Shown here piece by piece: positions 8,746 through 15,500 of a stretch of 64,000 nt of DNA; position 1 is the stretch's first letter; the number at the start of each line of letters is the position of its first letter. This stretch comes from Bacteroidales bacterium UBA4353 (GTDB lineage Bacteria; Bacteroidota; Bacteroidia; Bacteroidales; Paludibacteraceae). The stretch spans positions 21,335 through 85,334 of the forward strand of contig DGSV01000084.1 of the NCBI GenBank assembly GCA_002394025.1, in the 5' to 3' direction. The notes under the pieces were generated by a model. The model saw nothing but the letters and a program-made list of their open reading frames with translations, was not told where the DNA came from and searched no databases. The position numbers and the translations under genes are program-made.

Positions 8746-8776
8746 TTGCACGAACAACTTTTATTTACTAACTTTG
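8746..8776 (+). promoter_or_regulatory. Promoter of the DUF4332 gene
   Basis: TTG (8746-8748), a 20-bp spacer, then TAACTTTG (8769-8776). The leader to the ATG at 8820 is about 40 nt. Confidence 0.75.
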
Positions 8777-8819
8777 TAGGCAAACAAACAACAATTAACC
8801 CTCTAAAAACTTTATTCCC

Positions 8820-9227
8820 ATGGACTACAAAGTCATTGACATCGAAGGTGTAGGCGAAGCCTATGCTGAAAAACTCATCGCCGCAGGCATCAACAAAGCC
8901 AGCCAACTACTCGAAAAATGCGCCACTCCGGCAGGCCGTAAAGACCTCGCTGAAGCTACGGAAATCAGCCCGAAACTAATCCTGAAATGGGCTAACCACT
9001 GCGACCTGTATCGCATACACGGCGTAGGACCACAATTTGCCGAACTGCTCGAAGCGGCAGGAGTGGACACTGTCAAAGAATTCGGACATAGGGTAGCGGC
9101 AAACCTCGAGGCAAAAATGATTGAGGTTAACGAACAGAAAAACCTGACAAACAGAGTGCCCTCGGAAAAAGAACTGCAGAAAATGATAGACCAAGCCAAG
9201 GAACTCGAACCGGTGATGAAATACTAA
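8820..9227 (+). CDS. DUF4332 (helix-hairpin-helix-like) protein
   Basis: 135 residues, no signal peptide. It opens with IDIEGVGEAYAEKLIAAGI and repeats the pattern as IHGVGPQFAELLEAAGVDTV, two copies of a GvG-x5-L-xxAGI helix-hairpin-helix arrangement like that seen in DNA polymerase and topoisomerase HhH repeats. This is the DUF4332 layout. Non-specific DNA or protein binding is likely, but the biological role is unknown. It has its own promoter and is followed by a strong terminator, so it is monocistronic. Confidence 0.85.
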   Translation: MDYKVIDIEGVGEAYAEKLIAAGINKASQLLEKCATPAGRKDLAEATEISPKLILKWANHCDLYRIHGVGPQFAELLEAAGVDTVKEFGHRVAANLEAKMIEVNEQKNLTNRVPSEKELQKMIDQAKELEPVMKY

Positions 9228-9253
9228 TTTCACCACACTCAAAAGAAACCAAG

Positions 9254-9280
9254 AAGCCTCGCCCGCGCGAGGCTTTTTTA
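9254..9280 (+). terminator. Rho-independent terminator after the DUF4332 gene
   Basis: AAGCCTCGC (9254-9262), loop CCGC, GCGAGGCTT (9267-9275), then a run of T. It has a 9-bp perfect stem. Confidence 0.92.
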
Positions 9281-9295
9281 TCAGGATTTTTTCGC

Positions 9296-9303
9296 TACCT
9301 TTG
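9296..9303 (+). promoter_or_regulatory. -7 box of umuDC
   Basis: TACCTTTG ends 7 nt before the umuD ATG, so the leader is very short or absent. The expected -33 position falls on the T-tract of the preceding terminator. No obvious LexA-type palindrome was seen. Confidence 0.7.
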
Positions 9304-9310
9304 CAACACC

Positions 9311-9748
9311 ATGGACATAAAAATCAAAGACATCACCGAAGCCGGTGGCAACGCACCACAACTGCCTATGTTTGACTATGTCAAAGCCGGATTTCCTTCT
9401 CCGGCAACAGACTATGCCGGCGACAGAATAGACATCGTCAAAGAAGTTGTTCGCCACCCCAACACCACTTTCTATGCCCGTATCTCCGGCGACTCAATGA
9501 ACGACGCGGGAATTTTCGACGGAGACATAGTGGTCATAGACCGCTCTCTGGAACCGCGCAACGGAGACTATGTGGTGGCATACATTGACGGAGAGTTTAC
9601 ACTCAAAGAATTCCGCCTCGACACCGAAAATGACTGCGCATGGCTCATACCACATAACAAAGCCTACAGCCCCATACGAGTCGATAAAAACGACGAATTC
9701 CTCATCTGGGGAGTCATGACACATAACATACACCCCACAAGACATTAA
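9311..9748 (+). CDS. umuD: UmuD-like S24 peptidase, DNA polymerase V subunit
   Basis: 145 residues, the length of E. coli UmuD. The autocleavage site is visible as Ala26-Gly27 in KAGFPSPA. The catalytic Ser62 is in SGDSM and the Lys99 partner is in TLKEF, matching the Ser60/Lys97 dyad of E. coli. The family is activated by RecA filaments, trims itself, and then joins UmuC for translesion synthesis. It lies 2 bp before umuC, so the two are co-transcribed. Confidence 0.93.
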   Translation: MDIKIKDITEAGGNAPQLPMFDYVKAGFPSPATDYAGDRIDIVKEVVRHPNTTFYARISGDSMNDAGIFDGDIVVIDRSLEPRNGDYVVAYIDGEFTLKEFRLDTENDCAWLIPHNKAYSPIRVDKNDEFLIWGVMTHNIHPTRH

Positions 9749-9750
9749 CC

Positions 9751-11019
9751 ATGTTCGCCATAGCCGACTGCAATAACTTCTTCGTATCATGCGAACGCGT
9801 ATTTAGACCCGACCTCGCCGGCAAACCCGTCATGGTGCTCTCCGGTAACGACGGATGCGTGGTGGCACGCTCTAACGAAGTCAAAGCCCTCGGAATAAAA
9901 ATGGGAGTACCGCTGTTTCAGGTCAAAGACCTCGTGGAAAAACATGACATCACACTATTCTCGTCCAACTTCTCACTCTACGGCGACCTCTCGGACAGGG
10001 TCATGCATATACTCGAAAAATACACATCATGCCTTGAGCAGTACTCAATAGACGAGGCATTCCTCACATTCCCCGACAACATACCCGTCAGCCAACTCAC
10101 CACACTATGCCGCAACATACGACGCGAAGTCTTGCGAGGGGTAGGAATTCCCATTTCATTAGGAATAGCGCCAACACGAACACTGGCAAAAACAGCAAGT
10201 CACTTCGCAAAAAAACACAAAGGATACAACGGCGTTTGCGCCATCTTTAGCGACATACAACGGCGAAAAGCGCTATCGCTCACACCAATAGGCGACGTCT
10301 GGGGCATAGGACGAAAAACACGCGACAGACTGCTCAACTACGGCATAAACACCGCACTCGACTTCGCCGACAAAACAGAAACATTCGTCAGACAACTGCT
10401 CACCAAACCAGGAGTCATGACATGGCGCGAACTAAAAGGCGAAAGCTGCATATTATTCAACGACGTAGCACAAAAACAAAGCATTACACGCTCACGGACA
10501 TTCGCCACAGCTGTCAACAAACTCGAAGACATGGAAAAACATATCGCCGACTTCTGCGCGGCATGCGCCGTAAGACTGCGTGCGCAACATTCCGTATGCC
10601 AACAAATGATAGTCTATGCCATGCCATCACGATTCAGAGACGAACAACACGGAGCATATATCCGGGCACTGATACAAATGCCCGTAGCCACTGCCAATAG
10701 CCAGGAAATCATCACCGCAGCACTTGGCGCGCTCAGAAAACAATTCCGAGACAACGGAGCATACAAATCCGCTGGAGTTATACTGCTCGCAATAGCACCC
10801 GACAACTCAGTACAGCAAAGCCTGTTCGACACACATGACAGAACACGAGAAAACAAACTGCAACAAACAATAGACACACTCAACAATACTATGGGAAAAA
10901 ACACCATCAGATGGGCGGTACAACTCGAAAATAACAACAATACGACATTCTTCCACACCGACCACCTCTCACCGCGCTACACAACAGATATCAACCAGAT
11001 ATTCACCATCAAAGTCTAA
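9751..11019 (+). CDS. umuC: UmuC-like Y-family DNA polymerase
   Basis: The 422-residue catalytic subunit of error-prone polymerase V. It opens with FAIADCNNFFVSCERVFRP, holding the metal-binding Asp6. YSIDEAFL (near residue 100) carries the second metal pair, followed by the GIGRKTRDRLLNYGI helix-hairpin-helix and a little-finger domain. Immediately upstream umuD completes the pair. The protein ends at the edge of a block of hairpin repeats. Confidence 0.95.
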   Translation: MFAIADCNNFFVSCERVFRPDLAGKPVMVLSGNDGCVVARSNEVKALGIKMGVPLFQVKDLVEKHDITLFSSNFSLYGDLSDRVMHILEKYTSCLEQYSIDEAFLTFPDNIPVSQLTTLCRNIRREVLRGVGIPISLGIAPTRTLAKTASHFAKKHKGYNGVCAIFSDIQRRKALSLTPIGDVWGIGRKTRDRLLNYGINTALDFADKTETFVRQLLTKPGVMTWRELKGESCILFNDVAQKQSITRSRTFATAVNKLEDMEKHIADFCAACAVRLRAQHSVCQQMIVYAMPSRFRDEQHGAYIRALIQMPVATANSQEIITAALGALRKQFRDNGAYKSAGVILLAIAPDNSVQQSLFDTHDRTRENKLQQTIDTLNNTMGKNTIRWAVQLENNNNTTFFHTDHLSPRYTTDINQIFTIKV

Positions 11020-11160
11020 ACAATTTAAGTATTTAAGTATTTAAGTTATTTACTATTTGACAATTTACTATTTAATCATTGATTTAGTTATTTATTCATT
11101 GAGTAATTTGCAAGTGCGGATGCCACTCCTCCCCTGTCGAAGGGCAATCCGAGTCAAAAA

Positions 11161-11283
11161 ACTCCTCCCCTGCCGAAGGAAGGGGTGAAGAAAAATTTGC
11201 AATATCTCCGCAAATTTTTCGATGAAAAGCACAGTGTGCTTTTCTGAACTCCTTAATCCGGTGCCCGAAGGGCGGAGGGGTAA
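11161..11283. repeat. 123-bp hairpin repeat, copy 1
   Basis: It appears identical base for base to 11497-11619. The ends are the CTCCTCCCC ... GGGCGGAGGGG module. The interior carries two perfect palindromes: GAAAAATTTGC / GCAAATTTTTC (11190-11220) and GAAAAGCACA / TGTGCTTTTC (11224-11244). Confidence 0.92.
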
Positions 11284-11368
11284 AACACATTTACTATTTT
11301 ACTATTTCACTATTTAATCATTGATTTAGTTATTTAGTCATTGAGTAATTTAGCAAGTGCGGATGCCA

Positions 11369-11414
11369 CTCCTCCCCTGTCGAAGAAAGGGGAGGTGCCC
11401 GAAGGGCGGAGGGG
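11369..11414. repeat. 46-bp CTCCTCCCC hairpin module
   Basis: The short form without the palindromic insert of the 123-bp copies. It is identical to 39619-39664, 28 kb away. CCTCCCC pairs with GGGGAGG, and GCCCGAAGGGC makes a second small hairpin. Confidence 0.92.
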
Positions 11415-11496
11415 TAACACTCATTTACTATTTAGTTATTTACTATTTTACAATTTATTTAGTCATTGAGTAATTTAGCAATTTGTAGCGTCAAAC

Positions 11497-11619
11497 ACTC
11501 CTCCCCTGCCGAAGGAAGGGGTGAAGAAAAATTTGCAATATCTCCGCAAATTTTTCGATGAAAAGCACAGTGTGCTTTTCTGAACTCCTTAATCCGGTGC
11601 CCGAAGGGCGGAGGGGTAA
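11497..11619. repeat. 123-bp hairpin repeat, copy 2
   Basis: The second copy of the element at 11161-11283. About 50 bp of flanking AT-rich sequence (TAACACTCATTTACTATTT onward) also matches the sequence after the 46-bp module at 11415, so the block grew by local duplication. Confidence 0.92.
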
Positions 11620-11694
11620 CACTCATTTACTATTTAGTTATTTACTATTTTACAATTTATTTAGTCATTGTGTCATTAAGTTATTTGCAAGTAC

Positions 11695-11714
11695 GGACAC
11701 GCCACGGCGTGTCC
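11695..11714. repeat. GGACACGCC palindrome, copy 1
   Basis: GGACACGCC, AC, GGCGTGTCC: 9-bp perfect arms. Related copies are at 39582-39601 and 49234-49253. The flank TTGCAAGTAC before it is shared with the 39.58-kb copy. Confidence 0.9.
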
Positions 11715-11829
11715 TGCCTCCGAGTCAATTCATTTGCAAATTAGTGTAATTCGTAGAAAAAATCCTTAATTCCTGACTTGAAATCAGCTGAAACAACTAT
11801 AATAACTACAACTATTGAAATTTTTTTCG

Positions 11830-11837
11830 TAACTTTG
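11830..11837 (+). promoter_or_regulatory. -7 box ahead of the toxin-antitoxin genes
   Basis: TAACTTTG, with a leader of about 115 nt to the antitoxin ATG. No second promoter was seen before the giant surface-protein gene, so this one may drive all three genes. Confidence 0.65.
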
Positions 11838-11862
11838 CATCGGCAAAATTTGCGCTAACGCA

Positions 11863-11879
11863 TTTGTTGCTATAACAAA
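11863..11879. promoter_or_regulatory. Possible operator of the toxin-antitoxin pair
   Basis: TTTGTT, GCTAT, AACAAA is a perfect 6-5-6 inverted repeat 26 nt after the -7 box. Type II antitoxins usually bind such palindromes to repress their own promoter. Assignment is by position only. Confidence 0.35.
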
Positions 11880-11919
11880 CAATTCTTATTAAGCAAAAAA
11901 CAACACCGGCCAAAGTTTG

Positions 11920-11941
11920 TTTTAGCTGCACCAACCACCAA
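11920..11941 (+). repeat. Leader direct repeat, left copy
   Basis: TTTTAGCTGCACCAACCACC plus AA. It matches 12525-12546 at 20 of 22 positions. The pair brackets the toxin-antitoxin genes, 605 bp apart. Confidence 0.85.
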
Positions 11942-11953
11942 TATAAAACCACT

Positions 11954-12169
11954 ATGGCAACAATAACATTAGAATATAACCCCCGAAAATCAGGCACTAT
12001 GGCTCTTATTGACTATATCAAAAGGTCTGAACTAGTTCGCATTATTGATAGTCAAGAAAAAAAAATATCACTCAAGAAAAAAATAAGTGCCGCGTTAGAG
12101 GAACTGAATGATGTTAAAAAAGGTATTGCGAATGCACGCCCTGTAGAAGAACTATTCAATGAGTTATAA
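11954..12169 (+). CDS. Type II antitoxin
   Basis: 71 residues, no signal peptide. The N-terminal half, ITLEYNPRKSGTMALIDYIKRSELVRI, has the strand-then-helix look of small antitoxin DNA-binding or dimer domains. The C-terminus is charged and helical and ends in PVEELFNEL, a common toxin-wrapping tail. It overlaps the downstream toxin by 11 bp, the usual coupling in these pairs. The exact antitoxin family is not clear, so the call rests on size, tail and neighbour. Confidence 0.75.
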   Translation: MATITLEYNPRKSGTMALIDYIKRSELVRIIDSQEKKISLKKKISAALEELNDVKKGIANARPVEELFNEL

Positions 12170-12500
12170 CATCAAAACCATATCATCATTCGACAAAGAC
12201 TTCAAACGTCTGCATAAGCGTTACCGTTCTCTAACTGACGACTTGCGACAAATTATTGAACAACTGCTGCAAAATCCTTTACTCGGAACAGATTTAGGAC
12301 ATGGAATAAGAAAAGTCCGCATGCCTGTCAAATCAAAAAACACAGGCAAAAGCGGAGGTGCGCGGCTTATAACTTATGTAGACGTTATTATCGAAAAAAG
12401 TGAGGGAGATATCTATTTGCTCTCTATTTACGACAAGTCAGAACAAGCAAACATATCCGACAAAGAGCTTAGACATCTCATCGGTGAAATTTTTGCATAA
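12159..12500 (+). CDS. RelE/ParE-family toxin
   Basis: 113 residues. The layout is that of RelE-type mRNA endonucleases: FDKDFKRLHKRYRSL at the start, a central RKVRMPVKSKNTGKSGGARLI with many basic residues, and a final YLLSIYDKSEQANISDKEL strand and helix typical of this group. Such toxins cut ribosome-bound mRNA or inhibit gyrase when the antitoxin is lost. It is 52 bp ahead of the giant surface-protein gene, with the second leader repeat between them. Confidence 0.82.
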   Translation: MSYNIKTISSFDKDFKRLHKRYRSLTDDLRQIIEQLLQNPLLGTDLGHGIRKVRMPVKSKNTGKSGGARLITYVDVIIEKSEGDIYLLSIYDKSEQANISDKELRHLIGEIFA

Positions 12501-12524
12501 CCAACCACCTAAACCAATATATTT

Positions 12525-12546
12525 TTTTAGCAACACCAACCACCAA
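12525..12546 (+). repeat. Leader direct repeat, right copy
   Basis: TTTTAGCAACACCAACCACC plus AA, just before the surface-protein ATG. It is the partner of 11920-11941. Confidence 0.85.
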
Positions 12547-12552
12547 CAAACT

Positions 12553-15500
12553 ATGAAACGTATCCTACTATTAACCATAACTACGCTACTGTGCCTGACA
12601 ACATTATCAGCACAATGCACGCAAACTTTCGATGCCAACAGCAACATCACCATCGGAACAAGAAGCAATAAGTCATATAATTTGTCTGGCGCTCCCATTG
12701 AAAAAATAACGTTCAGCGGAAGCCGAGAAAGTGGTGCGATGACGAGCGACCCAAAAATCAGCCTTAACACGGGAGATGAATATACAATCAGCGCATCTAA
12801 ATTAGGAACATATTCGGAAAGCAATGGTGACTGCAAAAGAAAAGTTTGGGGCTTTTGCGTGGAATATGAAAAAATTCCAAATTACAACTACAAAACTATT
12901 ACATGGAACGTAGCAAATTCATACCCATATCCTAAGGCTACATCTCTTACAATTACAAATAACGCTAGACTCTATGACATCTATGTCCAGAACATTGTCG
13001 TAACCCAAGCCAAATATCTCGCAGCAACACACGACGGAACTGTATATTCATCCAGCAACGCCAACCTTAATATCGGCACGGCAAGTAACCCCATAAACCT
13101 CGGACAGGTAATAATCGGAGGCTCTATAACGGACGAAGTAAAAATCCACTACTCACGGGCTAACAACATATCTTTCTCTGTCGCTGACGACGGAGGAACC
13201 ACCGGCGACGCCGCGGCTTTCAAAGTCATGCAATATAACGCTGAGATCTCATCTATCAGCACCTCTCAATGCGGCTATGGCGACATAGATATTGACGTGG
13301 TCTTCAAACCCCAAAAAGCCGGAACATACAAAGCCAAGGTGGTCATCAGCAACAACAACGGCAATACCATAACGCTGCACTACACTGCCGAATGCATCAA
13401 GAAAACTCCCACTATCACGTGGGACAACTTCGAACTGCTCTCAACATACGAAGACATCATCAATGCCGTAACAGCCAAGTACCAGAGCACTTCGCTACCC
13501 GTCAATGTTACTTACCAGAACCCCGCTGACGAACAATACGTCAACATTGATGGCAGCGGAACGAAACTCATCAACCTCTCTGCTCTGCAGAGCAGCGGCG
13601 ACAACACCATCACTCTCGTCGCCTCTACCACTGAAACCGATGAATACTACGCCGTAGGACCCGTCAGCAAAACATTCAAGACGGTAGAAATCAAGGTCCA
13701 GAACATCGAGCAGCCTGATATGAGCCGGCTCCGTTTCGGAATTTCTACGGTTCCAACACTGCCCGCAACGACAGACATCGGAACACCCATCACATGGACC
13801 TCCGACAACAGCAGCGTCATCAAAATCGTCGGCGGACAAGCCGTCATGGTCGGCCTCGGCTCTACTATCATACACGGCTACGCAGCCTCTGTAGTCCATA
13901 ACGGAGACACCTATGCCGAAGCCAACGCCACCATCTACGTCAATGTCATAGACCCCAACGCAGGATGCCTCACACAAAACACTCTGATAGTTCCTGAAAT
14001 AAGGCGCAATGCCCAGCAGGTCAAGACTCTTGCTGAACCTATTCCCGTAGAAAGCATCACGTTTAACGCAAAATCAGGAGCATTGTTTGGCAGCACAAAG
14101 ACAAAATTTGAGGTTTACACCGACAAGGGCTACAACACCACCTACGACGTAACAAACTCTGCCGCAGCCTACACGCTGACCATCGGCAACGCCAGCGACA
14201 CCTATGCCCCTGCCATTTCGTCAGTAACATTCAATAATAACTATGACCAACCTATTTCGTACTATAACAATGCCATCACTATAACAAACGCCGTCGTTAC
14301 GCAAGCCCATTACCTTGCCGCACACCGCGGGAATGTATTCCACTACTCAAAATCCGTCTCCAACATCAATGTACCGACAACATATCCAACCAACCGTATC
14401 AACCTTGACGAGGTGGAAATAGGAGGTAATGTCTCCGAAAAAATAACCATCCACTACTCGCGCGCCAAAGACCTCACTTTCACCATCTCTGACGATGGCG
14501 GTATAACAGGCGACAAGGATGCCTTCTCTGTGATGAGGGACGGCGTTACCATCGACAGGATTGAGACGTCAGAATGCGACTGGGGCGACGACGAGGTTAC
14601 CGTAATGTTCAACCCCACACGAGCCGGACTACACAAAGCAAAAGTGGTGCTTAGCGACAACAACGGCAAATCCATTACCTTCCACTACCAAGTGAACTGC
14701 GTCAAGAAGTCCCCGACCATCACGTGGCGCGACTTCAGCAAAATATCCGTCGCGGAACCTCTCACCAATGCCGCCACAGCAAGCCCGTCAGTACCTCTTA
14801 CCCTGACGCTCAAAGACCCCGCCGACGCGCAATACGTCTCCATCGACGGCACCACCATCACAGCCCTGCAGGGCAGCGGAGACCACGAGATAGTACTCAT
14901 CGCCACAACCACGGAAACAGCCTCTCACAGGTCCGTCAGCATGGAGTCCCCGGCTTTCAAGACAACTGAACTGCTCGTACAAGACATCACGTGGCCCGAC
15001 AACTTCACGCACCTGCACGTCTCCGACGCCGACCAAGACCTGCACGCCACCAGCAGCATCAACCAACCCATCACCTACACCTCCGACAACACGTCCGTCG
15101 TCAGCATCATCAACGGACAGCTGCACATCGTAGGCATGGGTAAGACATACATACACGCCCACGCCGACGCGGCAATATACAACGACGAACACTATGACGC
15201 CGCGGATGCCGTACTCTGGGTTCGCGTCATAGACCCCAACGCCGGATGCGACGAATATGCCAACCGCGACAGAACAACAGGAGCGCTGACAGACCAAGAA
15301 CAAGAACGAACAAATATCTATGGATACTGGCGCATAGACCTCAACGCTCCGCCGGCATCTATATCTTTCATGGCACGGCACGGAGGTAGCGCGCACATAC
15401 AAGGACCTACGCTGCAGTACTCGCTCAACGAAAACAGCAACGACCTTAGCGACGACTGGAAAGACATATATCAGTTTACGCGAACCACTGTCTTAGGAAC

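Larger units (their letters stand above)
11020..11760. repeat. Block of mixed intergenic repeats after umuC
   Basis: The 934-bp gap between umuC and the antitoxin gene holds no convincing gene. From 11020 to about 11760 it is a mosaic of AT-rich words (ATTTAAGT, TTTACTATTT, TCATTGAGTAATTT) alternating with GC-rich hairpin modules, listed separately. Words at its left edge recur right after the DJ-1 gene at 39.47 kb. Short open frames running through the block are by-products of the repeats. Confidence 0.9.

Noticed and set aside
11558..11749. 63-codon open frame on the plus strand
   Set aside because: It runs through a 123-bp repeat and AT-rich words; no homology-like motif or promoter.
11020..11760. 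Insertion sequence
   Set aside because: No transposase frame and no terminal inverted repeats around the block as a whole; it is a mosaic of short elements.
12400..12552. Upstream extension of the giant surface protein
   Set aside because: It lies over the toxin gene in another frame and would bury the signal peptide that starts at 12553.
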